From Rutidosis leptorrhynchoides (Eukaryota; Streptophyta; Magnoliopsida; Asterales; Asteraceae): DNA of 64,000 nucleotides. Positions 1 through 9,246 of the stretch are shown piece by piece. The position numbers and the translations under genes are program-made. Position 1 is the stretch's first letter, and each line of letters starts with the position of its first letter. Under the pieces are notes generated by a model. It was given only the letters and a program-made list of their open reading frames with translations, was not told the DNA's origin and ran no database searches. The stretch covers positions 509,425,501 through 509,489,500 of the forward strand of contig NC_092336.1 in NCBI RefSeq assembly GCF_046630445.1, read 5' to 3'.

Positions 1-68
1 GAGAATTGATTTAGATGAGTGAAATGAGCTAAGTGTGATAAAACAATTAAAAATTCGATTCTGGGCAT

Positions 69-241
69 ATGCGGGCTGCGCACTTCCACGCGCACCGCGC
101 GATTGTGAAGGAAAATAGCTGGAAGTTTTGTGAATTCTCTGACCTCGTTTCATGTTATAACGCGCACCGCACATAACTACGAGCACCGCGCAACTCGTAT
201 ACGCTATAAAACGCTCCGCGCGGGTCCTTGCGCGCCGCGCA
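69..241 (+). promoter_or_regulatory. internal promoter-like segment with three pairs of GC-rich palindromic words
   Basis: Six GC-rich inverted-repeat words are centred at about 76, 95, 167, 186, 216 and 235. They form three pairs, each 19 bp centre to centre. Examples are CGCGC-ACC-GCGCG (89-101) and TGCGCG-C-CGCGCA (229-241). A TATA-like GCTATAAAAC lies at 203-212 among them. The same kinds of words, also 19 bp apart, precede the TATA box of this element's LTR (5229-5353). I infer a second, internal promoter serving the downstream ORF. Confidence 0.5.
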
Positions 242-1166
242 TATCCCCTTATCAGACCCGTTCGCTGTTTTTAGGACCCGAACCAAACTTTTATAACCCG
301 AATTCCAAATGGGTCCAGTCGATTTTTAAGGGTTTTTAAGGCTATTTTATACCATTTTACACCCACTTTAACACACACAGACACATACGATCGATTTGTA
401 AGGGCTAGGGTTTCTTCAAAGTTCAAACTTTTTGTGATTTTCTCTCAAATTACTTGTGAATCAAGCCTCCTAGGATCCGTTTATCTTACTCTTGCACTTA
501 TTTTCATCTCTATTTGTGTTAGTTATGCTTTAATTGATGATTAATTGAAAGTCAAGTGTGGGGTTAACCCTAAATTGTTAAATGCTTAATGATTCACATG
601 ATTAGTGTTAATAATGCCTAATATGCTTTGTTTGTAAGAAGTTTACATGTGATTAGTGCATATTATTGATGCTAGGGTTTGCTATGAGATTAAGTACGAA
701 TTTGAAGTTTTAATTTGGGGTTTTGTGTGTGAGATGGTTAATGGAGGTAGTTCATGATAGTGTGGGGTAATTTGGGCGGGTCAAGTGTGAAGTTACTTGG
801 TTTTTGATGTTTTGAGTTGGATTGCTAATTAAGTTAATAATTTTGAGTATGTTTGAGCATGTTTGGAGCTTTTCATGCGTTGTAGTGTTTTCAAAGATGA
901 TTTTGAGTTAGTTCAAGTTTATGTACATGAATTGCTAAGCCTAGTTTGTTTGGAAATTTAATTTTATTGATACTTTGATTCTAGCTTTTCATGTAACATG
1001 GAATGATTGTTTAGATTGGTTGCGAAGGATAGTGTTATTTTGAGACATGCTCTTATGTGATGTTTAATTAGAAAAGGAAAATGAGTAAAAGAGGATGTTT
1101 ACGAGTTTAAATTTAGCTAACACTAACTTTTGAGTTTTTGTGGTTGTTTTGTGGTTAAAATTTTGA
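242..1166 (+). other. untranslated leader, probably intron-containing, of the Athila accessory ORF
   Basis: No coding potential is visible. After the promoter-like segment there is leader-like sequence (CTAGGGTTTCTTC near 411), then AT-rich DNA. It ends in a U/G-rich stretch followed by TGCAG at 1167-1171, which resembles a plant 3' splice site. If spliced there, the ATG at 1167 would be removed and translation would start in an upstream exon. The donor site is not resolved. Confidence 0.4.
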
Positions 1167-2756
1167 ATGCAGAGTCAAGCAAAGCGTACTAGAACCGGAC
1201 CAAGTGCTTCAGTAGAAGCACAAGCACCGCAAGAGGATCCACGGGATTGGATTGAGTACGTCAGGAATGAGTACCCGACTGAGTTTGCAAGGATAAATGA
1301 TCGGGTTATTGGTCTCACTTGGTACTTTGATTGGAGCTTTCTTGAGGAAGCTCAAGTTCGTCGAGAGTTTGATTCTATGCTAATGTTGTCTTATAACAAC
1401 ACGATTCTCCGCCCGTGGGAGAGGGTGTTTTCGCTTCATGATGATATTTATCCGTTGTTATGCAAGGAATTTTTCTCTTCTTTGGTGGTTACTAATACCC
1501 GGGATCCGAATGAGCGTAATTTTATGCGGTTTTGTTTGGGCGGCCAAAATCAAGCGATGAGTCGGTCTTAAATTGCTCGAGCTTTAGATTTGTATCCGGA
1601 ATTGGATAATATCCGACTTTCGAATTATTTGATTAGGACTGAATTTTAAAAGCATGAGCCTTTTAACACTGTTGCTTTTTGGGGTAGATTGACTGGAGGT
1701 GAAATTTTTCATGCAGGAAGAGTAAGCTATGAGAAAATTAAATTACCATTCGATCGGTTGTTGCAAAGGTTGGTGGCTTGTACTTTTAATGCGCGGGTAT
1801 ATAGGAATGAGAAACCAAATAATAAGGATTTGTGGTACATGGATCAAATCAAGAGGGGGAAGCATACTGACATTGTTGGTTCTATAGCTACTTACTTGAG
1901 CAAATGTGCAAGCAATACGGCTCCGGGAAAGAAGCTCTTGGGTTGCCATTATATTACTATGTTTGCGAGAAAGTTTAATGTGGATTTTAGCAGGTTGCGT
2001 ACGACAGATTAGAGTATGCCAGTTTTTGGTTCGATGTTCTATACTAATGGGAAGATTTTGATGCACGATTTTGAAAATCGATTGGTGATGTATCGGGAAC
2101 ATGTGGGTTCTGGTGCGGCAGGTACGAGTGCAGCTGGGGCTGCAGGTGGTTCTTCATCGGGACCTAACACGGGAGCTGGTCCATCTGCTAGTACACATTT
2201 TGAAGGTTCTTGGTACCCGAGTCAGGAAGGTTGGGACAGTCTGATAAACAGTGTGAACAGAATGGGTTTAGATTATGGCGATGTTGTAGGTCAGGTAGAA
2301 AATCATGTGTATCAGTATACTATGGATCAAGCTGATAATGCGGAGTTTCATCGTGACATTCGTAGGCATACCGAGGTGGTGGAAAAGCATAATGACGAGA
2401 ATAGTCGACACAATGCTCAGATGTGGGAGAGTCAGCAGCGAACGGAGGAGCTCTCAAGAGCTACTCATTATGATACAGGGATGATTGCATATGGTGTCGA
2501 TTGGCAGCGCCATAATTCGCGTTTGTATTTTTCTAACCCGGAGCAGTATTATGGTACGGCGAGTCAGGAGTCGGTTTATTATTATGATCAGAACCGTCCT
2601 GAGCATCCGCCGCGTTATAGAGAGACAGAGGCTATGAAGGATGCACAGTTGAGGTTCCAGCAGGAGTATCCGGGCGGGCGTCCGAGCAGGAGCGGTTGGG
2701 AACCTATGGATGGTCGTTTAATGATTACCAGGGTTGAGGGCCTGCGTGCCTGTTGA
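1167..2756 (+). pseudogene. decayed Athila-type accessory (env-position) ORF
   Basis: About 530 codons lie in a single reading frame, interrupted by three in-frame stops: TAA 1569-1571, TAA 1647-1649 and TAG 2010-2012. There is no frameshift. The N-terminal third has acidic and aromatic segments (DWIEYVRNEYP) and a short FMRFCLGG stretch like the FRLGG-type motif of the Athila ORF-1 family. The middle is lysine/arginine-rich. A Gly/Ala/Ser linker (about 2105-2190) separates it from a C-terminal region rich in H, E, Q and Y. I see no clear signal peptide or membrane anchor, so env function is not supported; the position after pol is the main reason for the name. The start is uncertain because the ATG overlaps a likely splice acceptor. 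Confidence 0.7.
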
Positions 2757-2839
2757 TCATGTTGTATTTGTTTGCAAACATTTTATTTGGTTCTGTACTT
2801 TGATACCTATTTTCTTTAATTATGTACTGTGGATTTATT

Positions 2840-2883
2840 CGGGGACAAGGCGTTTCGGTACCGGGTGGTGCCACCTTGTCCCG
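2840..2883 (+). other. strong hairpin just after the accessory ORF
   Basis: Arms CGGGGACAAGG (2840-2850) and CCTTGTCCCG (2874-2883) can pair, and the loop contains a second small stem (GGTGG/CCACC). It lies about 85 bp after the ORF stop. It could be an RNA structure in the 3' region; its function is unknown. Confidence 0.5.
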
Positions 2884-3160
2884 TTTTATGTAGTTTCTTT
2901 TATGTTTGTTAGGTTTGTTGGTGAAACGATTTTTTTCAAATCTGGCATTAAGTTCAGCAAAACTGCATGATTGATGATAGTGGTGTGATGATCGGAAATG
3001 GACGATGTTCTTCTGCTGGCAGTCAGTTCAGCGCCATCTGTCACTGGCATTCCGCAATCAGTGGTTAATCTCGATAAGTTTTTATATTTTCTTTCTCACA
3101 TAACCCTTTCGATTTTTATCTAATTTTGATCTCAAGTGATGGGGACATTACTTGATCTCA

Positions 3161-3177
3161 AGTGTGGGGTGGGGGAT
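3161..3177 (+). other. second polypurine-tract-like sequence, not at an LTR boundary
   Basis: The sequence AGTGTGGGGTGGGGGAT resembles the Athila polypurine tract, but the DNA to its right does not match the LTR start. The better candidate is at 4971-4985, directly before TGATATTGCG. This may be an internal purine tract or a relic of an earlier element end. Confidence 0.4.
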
Positions 3178-3414
3178 GTAAAATCTCTCGGGTTGGTTGT
3201 TAATGGAATCATCATCATATTAGTTTTGATTTTTTAAAAAAAGACTTGACATTTCACGGGGTTTTGGTCGTAAAAAAAAATGAAAAAATTAGGGGTAAAA
3301 TAAAAAAAATAGAAAAGTTAGTTAAAAAAAAAAAAAAACCTAAAAAAACAATTGAAAATTCGGCCAAAACCTTTATTATGAAAATTGGCTTGGTATTTTA
3401 TGGCATCTTTCGTA

Positions 3415-4330
3415 ATTTCAAAGAAGCCAAAATTGTTTCACATGTTCATTACCATTGGACATGAAATCCTACGAGTTCGGGGAACTCAATAGTAGGTCAC
3501 CTGTACCAAAACGGGTGTAAACCGTGAGAGAGCGGTGATTGCATAGCGTGATTGTGACCGAATCACGTGTCAGATCAAAAACTTTTGGTTACTTAGTATA
3601 GCAGACTTCCGAAACTATACTATTTTATTATTACATCATCTAATGGTGTGATACTGTGGGAAGAGGAGCCTTGAGCTTCACCAGTGTTGTCCTTTTTAGG
3701 AACAATAGCTACGTGCTTGTGTTTCCTTAGACACCCAAAGGTTTTTGGGATTTAAATCGAGTGTCAATTGAAATAGATTGGCATTCCCGAGTGACTCAGA
3801 TCCACTCATTAAGGAAGTAAAGTCTTCCGACCGTTTAACTTGGTACGTATACCTCTTAAGCTGTACCATTTCATTACCCATCATTTTACGATGAGGTACT
3901 GTTAGAGGTGAAAGTCTTGAACTTTCAAAACATGTTCATTATTTTGAATGTGAAATCCAACATGAACATAAAAATTCATACGTAGGTCACTTGCACCAAG
4001 GCGAGTGTCAACCGTATGAACGGTGATAGTAGCGTGTGGTCGAAACCGGACCATGCGCTAGATCGAAAACTTTAACAGGGCGATCCTCATTGTTTCTCCT
4101 AACAAGGACAATGTTGCACCCAACCACTTTATTTAACCACACAGGATGTATCTATTCCATCCTTAAGGGAGTCAAGTCTCCTGAACGACACACTTGCTGA
4201 TTTGTTTCAGAAGTTGTAGTCCAGACCAGTTGTAGGATGACGAAAAATCTTGAAAAGTCATTGCTAAAATCTACAGGAAATCTACCAGACCTCAACATCA
4301 AATAGGGAAACTGGTAGTCAAAGCTTATCT
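3415..4330 (+). repeat. diverged tandem repeat, about 490-bp period, in the Athila 3' region
   Basis: Two units (about 3415-3905 and 3906-4330) share ordered blocks: CATGTTCATT (near 3439 and 3931), GTAGGTCAC, CGGTGAT, and AGATCAAAAACTTT / AGATCGAAAACTTT. Another shared block near 3805-3832 and 4160-4187 carries GTC-TCC. A further partial copy of the block around GGTACTGTGGGAGG lies near 4573. No ORF is supported. From 4331 to 4970 I see only AT-rich non-coding DNA with that partial copy. Confidence 0.6.
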
Positions 4331-4970
4331 CATTGAGGGAGATTTACTAGCTAAATGGGAAGCGCACCATGATACAAAAAATGTCAGTGATTGATCAGAT
4401 TCCCAGTGGATAACCTCCGGAAAGGTAAGATATCAGCTTTTAAGCCTGATGAATTTCAATCTTTATGGTTGACTTAACGGATTAGATGATTACCTCATGT
4501 TTATCGATGATATCTGGATGTAATGTGTATCCTCCTAAGCACATTATTTTCTTACCGACATCTCACGATGTTAGGTACTGTGGGAGGCATTGGCTTGACC
4601 AATCGCGGGGTAACCCGTACGGTTCTTTAGTTCGTGTGTTTCACCTTCTCGGCTCATGGCTTCCACTTGTATCCCTTGTTTCATATATTTGAAGACATTA
4701 TCAGGATCGAGATTCTCTACATTTATTTGGATTACATATTTAGTGCACGTTGTTCGAGTTATTTTTATTGTGCCGATACTTTAATTGGGGATGTTGGAGA
4801 TTTCGGGATTACAAGTGGAAGCCACATGGTTAATTTGTTCTCTTTAAACCGTACCCACGCTAGTTTCTCTTTTGGTTCATGTTCGTTGGTTCTACTTACA
4901 CTTATGAAGACGTTATCACTTAGTAGAAGATTATTTTCGAGTCGACATTGATTGAGGACAAGCAAGACTC

Positions 4971-4985
4971 TAGTGTGGGGCGATT
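4971..4985 (+). other. polypurine tract of the plus-strand Athila-like element
   Basis: TAGTGTGGGGCGATT sits immediately before the LTR start TGATATTGCG. Purine tracts of the AGTGTGGGG type prime plus-strand synthesis in Athila-like elements. Confidence 0.65.
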
Positions 4986-6488
4986 TGATATTGCGCATTT
5001 CTCATATATTTATCATGGCAATATCCGTCATTTTTAGTCCATTCGGATACGGTTTTGGTTATTATTCGCGAATATTTGGAAGATTATGATTTGAGAGCCG
5101 AGAAGTGTTAAATGATTGAATTATGGTGTTTAAGGCGCGTTTACAGCAGTTTATGTGTTATTTGTGGATTTGGGACGTGACCAGGACTTGTTATGTTTAA
5201 AAACGGGCAAGAATTGCTGAAAACAGTTATGCGCGCCGCGCATTGGGGTGCGCACTGCGCGGTTCTACTTCAAAACAGATCAGAAGTTATTAATTTTTGA
5301 ACAGCACTTTTTATGTAGAAGTGCGCGCCGCGCACGTACCTGCGCACCGCGTATTTGGAGTCGGCCAGATTTCTTTTGCTATAAATAGGGAGCAGTTTTC
5401 TATTATAAGGGGAATCTTTTTGGCAGCCGATTTTGAGAGCATTAGGGGCGATTTTCAGTCACTTTTGGGGAATTCCAAGGTAACTTTAACACTCCAATCA
5501 TTCCGATTTCAAGGATCAATCTCAGCACTCATCAAGATTCATTGTGTTAGTTTGATTCTATTTTATCAAATAATGTTTTCTTTATTATTGGTTATTTTGA
5601 TTTCTATTGTTGCCATGGTTATTGGCTAAGTTATTTAATGTTTGTCTAGACTTATAAACCTATGTATTGGATGCTACTTATTAGTTATACTTTTAATTAA
5701 TGATGATTTGATGTTTGAATTAAAGAACGATTCTTATTAAAGCTAGACTTTTCAATTCAATTGGTTGTGTATTTGTTTGATAGGACGAGAGTTCATTAAT
5801 TTAATACATAGATTTACAATTGGTTTGTCTTAATTGGTTGTTTGCTTACTCGGAGACGAGAGTAAATTGGATTCAAAAGGCTAGACAAAATAGGGGTGAA
5901 TTACACACAACGAGAGTTGGTGTGATTGCGATTCAAGTCTTCATCTCAGTTGAAATATTTGATCACAATTAGGAGGGCTTAGGCTACGGGGAATTCCGTG
6001 TCGTGTAATCTTAATTGAAGTGTTTGAACTGGGGAATTCTAGGTGAACCGATTATATAATTAGCATAGGTTAGATAATAACTGGGGCTTAATCTAAATAC
6101 ATCCAAGACTAGGTGTAAAGAGTCTAGACGAACATTCATTTTTCCTATTTGATTTAAACTATCTTATTTTATTTGTCTGTTTGCTTTAAGGCTTAAATTC
6201 TAAAATACCAAAAATATTGTTCTTTTCTGTTTATAATCAAATCTTGATTTGGCTAACCGTTAAATAGCCGCAAAACAAATTTTCTCGTACTTTCAACTTT
6301 CATAGATTAACTTAGTTTACTTTTGTTAGTTACAATCTTAATTTTCACATCTAAACTGTCCTTGGAACGAATACGGATTTATCAACTTTATACTATTACA
6401 CGATCGGGTACACTGTCCGTTAGTGTGTAGTAATCCTTTTAACCGGTATTTCCCATTATATAAATTATAGACGCGATTTCACACACCA
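4986..6488 (+). mobile_element. 3' LTR of the plus-strand Athila-like element
   Basis: The LTR starts TGATATTGCG after a polypurine tract and ends ...CACACCA, about 1.5 kb. It contains GC-rich word pairs (5229-5260 and 5321-5353), a TATA box (5380-5387), and a 5' leader/U5 part rich in repeated 'acgagag' phrases (about 5785-5910). The segment near 6390-6470 (AACCGGTATTTCCC) resembles Athila U5 ends. The right boundary is supported by abrupt loss of Athila A leader similarity to its left. Confidence 0.7.
5229..5387 (+). promoter_or_regulatory. LTR core promoter: two 19-bp-spaced palindrome pairs plus TATA box
   Basis: Word centres are 5236 (ATGCGCG-C-CGCGCAT), 5255 (GCGC-ACT-GCGC), 5328 (GTGCGCG-C-CGCGCAC) and 5347 (TGCGC-ACC-GCGTA). 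Each pair is 19 bp apart. CTATAAAT at 5380-5387 is a good TATA box and lies about 36 bp after the last word. Confidence 0.6.
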
Positions 6489-6507
6489 CATGGGTTTTAA
6501 GGCCTGG

Positions 6508-6527
6508 GCTCATGCGGTCGCATGAGC
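6508..6527. promoter_or_regulatory. perfect inverted repeat in the leader of Athila A
   Basis: GCTCATGCG and CGCATGAGC flank a GT centre: 9-bp perfect arms. It aligns with the second word of the element B leader (23502-23517). Its expected partner 32 bp to the left would be centred at 6485, exactly where the plus-strand Athila LTR ends (6488); CATG at 6489-6492 may be the remaining half. Confidence 0.55.
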
Positions 6528-6842
6528 ATCAACCTGGAGTGCAGAATCAAATTCGTGCAGGCTCAGATCGTTTTTTATATTTTTTTTATGTTTTTAATTT
6601 ATAATTTGATTTTTAATTTTACAAAATAATTATATAAATTATATTTTTAAGAACTAAATTAAAAAATATACTTTTATACTTTTTATAAAAGATATTTTTT
6701 TAAAACATTTAAATAGATATATATTATTATTTTCTTTTTATGTTTTTGTATTTTTAATATTTAAAACGTATTTTTACAAAAATAAATTAAAACTTAATAA
6801 ATTTTTTTTTATAGAAAAATAGCGTTTCGCTTTCGCTTCCCC

Positions 6843-6855
6843 GGCAGCGGCGCCA
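6843..6855 (-). other. primer binding site of Athila A
   Basis: On the minus strand this reads TGGCGCCGCTGCC, the TGGCGCC-type primer site usual for Athila-like elements (I recall tRNA-Asp as the primer). It lies 8 nt after the LTR end (...ACATCA). Confidence 0.8.
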
Positions 6856-8199
6856 AAAATACTTGATGTTATGTGAGGTGTATACGAAATAGTTATATTT
6901 TTACTACGAAATACTATTAAATACGATACAATTTTACACAAGTTATTTATTTATTTATTTATTTATTTATAGAGTGGATATACCTAAACCTTGCTACAAC
7001 ACTATAGGCAGTGTACCTAATCGTACAGTAGTGTAGTTTTTAGTAAGTCCGGTTCGTCCACAGAGAACTAGCCAAGTTTAATGCTATATTTTTAAAACTA
7101 TATTTGTAATAGTATTATTATTATTATAAAAAGGGGGTTTTACCGTTTAATGACCGGTTTGTCGATTTTATGTCTTAAGTCGCAATTAAAACCTAATGTA
7201 AAATATTAAATATACAAATGACTTAATTTAAAGCGTAAAGTAAATGACGATAATTAAAATGCGATAATTTAAAGTGCGATAAATAAAATGACGATAAATA
7301 AAATTGCGATAATTAAAAGTACGATAATTAAAAGTGTAATAAATAAAATGACAATAAATAAAAGTGCGATGAGATATAAAATAAAGGAATTATGCTTATT
7401 TAAACTTCCGTAATCATGATGTTCGACGTGTTGATTTTAATTTATTACCATGGGTTAATTGTCCTTTATCCTGGATTATTCGATATGTCCATCTGGTTTT
7501 TGTCCATAACAGTCCATCAGTCATAAATATAAAGTGCGAGTGTCCTCGTCAAATTATCCTTATACCCGAAGTCAAATATTCCAACTAATTGGGGACTTTA
7601 ACTGTAATAAGGTTTTAATACACTGTTAATGATTACACAGGGTTATCGACTGTGTGCAATCCAAGGTTTTAATAATTTATTAATAATTACACCAAGTGTC
7701 CTTGTATGTAATCCACCCCTGTTTTAATGAGTCCATTGACTATTAATCCATTCCCGTGTCCGGTTAAATGAACGATTATTAGTACTTATAAATATCCCGC
7801 CCATCGTGTCCGATCGAGTGTATGTGGTTATTTATAATTACATCAAATTGTAAATCTCTATATTAAATTAATGAATTATCATTCAGTTAAACAAATATAA
7901 AGCCCATTAATAGTCCATAGTCCAATTTCTGCAAGTGTCGGTCTTTTGTCCAAACCCCAATTATGGTACAAAGCCCAATTACCCCGTCTTAATATTTAAT
8001 CCAACATCATGATTACTTCAATTTAAATAAGCATAATAATAACTTAGCTACGAGACATTAATTTAAAAAGGTTGAACATAACTTACAATGAGTATTAATC
8101 ACGTAGCGTTACACGGACAGAATTTCGACTTATAAACTTACAACATTCGCCACTATAACCTTATTATTATTAAACTTTAATATTAAAATTATAATTAAA

Positions 8200-8204
<5 letters not shown>

Positions 8205-8293
<89 letters not shown>
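8205..8293. repeat. (AT)n microsatellite in the Athila A LTR
   Basis: A nearly pure AT dinucleotide run of about 88 bp. The matching position in the B LTR (25214-25297) holds a similar expansion. Confidence 0.95.
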
Positions 8294-8296
<3 letters not shown>

Positions 8297-8350
8297 GAGA
8301 GTGAGAGATAGATAATATATGGTGTGTTAAATTCATCCGAAAAATGCTGA

Positions 8351-8426
8351 ATTTATAGAATGTGGCATGCTACAGTAACTCATGCGAGTGCATGACTTTT
8401 GTGCCTTTTGGCCATGCGATCGCATG
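8351..8426 (-). promoter_or_regulatory. core promoter of Athila A: palindrome pair at 32-bp spacing plus TATA
   Basis: The words are TCATGC-GAGT-GCATGA (8380-8395, centre 8387.5) and CATGCGATCGCATG (8413-8426, centre 8419.5), 32 bp apart. The minus-strand TATA (CTATAAAT, 8351-8358) lies a further 33 bp downstream of the nearer word. The layout matches B (25351-25427) and element 3 (50208-50283). Confidence 0.65.
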
Positions 8427-8896
8427 ACCAGCTGTTCCAGCTCAGATTGAGTTTTAAACGTGGGCTGCGCGTATTTATTTAATATATAATATAATATATA
8501 TAATTTTATATAATTAATTATATATTATATTATATTCTTGTGCATTGTTGACTTGTAATTTTAGCTCCGTTGCTCACGCATTGATAGTTGGTTCATGTCC
8601 CGGTTCTGGATTTTCGAACGTCCTTGCGTACGATTTAATATCTTGTACTTTGCATTTCGCGACTTGTACTCTTGTAATTTTTAGATGTTTCTCATCAATA
8701 AATTGAACCACTTTGATTGTAACTTGTACGTTTTAGCTTTTTGGTCATTTGCGTCTTCAAATCGTCGTTTTCTTCTTTTGTCTTCGTACTTATTTATTTA
8801 AACGAATATTACATAAAAATAGAAATATTACAACTAAAAGCTTTACATATTGGAAGGATATTGTGCCTAAATATATGTTCATTTGGAGCACTATCA

Positions 8897-9246
8897 TCTG
8901 CCAATGCTTCTATTGAACTAAGACTACCCAAAAAACATGAAATTGTGAAACTTCCTGGATCTGAGAGTTTTTCTGGTAGCTTATTCAATAGCACTGCAGA
9001 ACAATTAGCATTCATAGTAACAGCCGAGAGTTCTTCCATTTTCTTTCTATTTGTGATTAGATATTTCAGGAATTTGGCATATCTTGGCATTCTTGAAATC
9101 ACATCAATGAAAGGAAGATTGACATTTATTTGTTTAAACATATCCAAGAATTTGGATTACTCGGCTTCAAGTCTTTCTTTTCTCATTTTACTTGGATAAG
9201 GAAATGGTGGTTGGTATGGTTTAGCATAAGGTTTAGCCTTAACTGT
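8897..9246 (-). pseudogene. Athila B gag-protease junction, decayed and truncated
   Basis: The minus-strand translation contains the Athila-typical stretch before protease: 'SKFLDMFKQINVNLPFID', then 'LPEKLSDPGSFTISCFLG', then 'IEALAD', where the catalytic-site region should begin. An in-frame stop lies just before the SKFLDM segment. The reading is cut at the expected protease active site by the LTR of A. It continues the gag pseudogene at 20892-22641 across the element 1 insertion. Confidence 0.75.

Larger units (their letters stand above)
1..6488 (+). mobile_element. Athila-like Ty3 LTR retrotransposon, 3' part only
   Basis: The 5' LTR, gag and pol lie left of the window. What remains is a promoter-like segment, a decayed env-position ORF (1167-2756), a long non-coding 3' region with diverged tandem repeats, a polypurine tract (4971-4985) and a 3' LTR (4986-6488) that begins TGATATTGCG and ends ACACCA. 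The extra ORF after pol, the purine tract of AGTGTGGGG type and the ~1.5-kb LTR fit the Athila lineage as I know it. The right end lies inside the leader of the minus-strand element A, so this insertion is younger than A. The left TSD cannot be tested here. Confidence 0.75.
6489..8896 (-). mobile_element. Athila-like element A, 5' LTR and leader (minus strand)
   Basis: On the minus strand this reads LTR (8896 to 6864), an 8-nt gap, primer binding site (6855 to 6843), then about 350 bp of leader, cut at 6488 by the plus-strand Athila-like element. LTR and leader match element B (23440-25884) closely apart from microsatellite length and the palindromic words. No gag of A is in the window. Upstream of its LTR start (right side) is the B protease coding sequence, with no polypurine tract. 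This is therefore either a separate insertion into B (expected TSD TCTGC at 8897-8901) or a recombination junction. Confidence 0.7.
6864..8896 (-). mobile_element. LTR of Athila A (2033 bp)
   Basis: On the minus strand it starts TGATAGTGC and ends ACATCA. It is homologous along its length to the B LTR at 23874-25884. It includes a short ATTT array near 6944-6971, an (AT)n array at 8205-8293, a TATA box at 8351-8358 and the word pair at 8380-8426. A run of related 10-15-bp phrases with the core GCGATAA / ACGATAA (about 7245-7370) forms a degenerate short tandem repeat. Confidence 0.75.

Noticed and set aside
3161..3180. Start of the Athila 3' LTR at 3177 (TGTAAAATC after a purine run)
   Set aside because: The purine tract at 4971-4985 followed by TGATATTGCG, and the usual ~1.5-kb LTR length, fit better.
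8130..8336. Open frames with Ile/Tyr repeats over (AT)n arrays (also near 25200, 43913, 50400, 53200, 56100 and 59640)
   Set aside because: Translation of microsatellites; no stop codons because the repeat has none.
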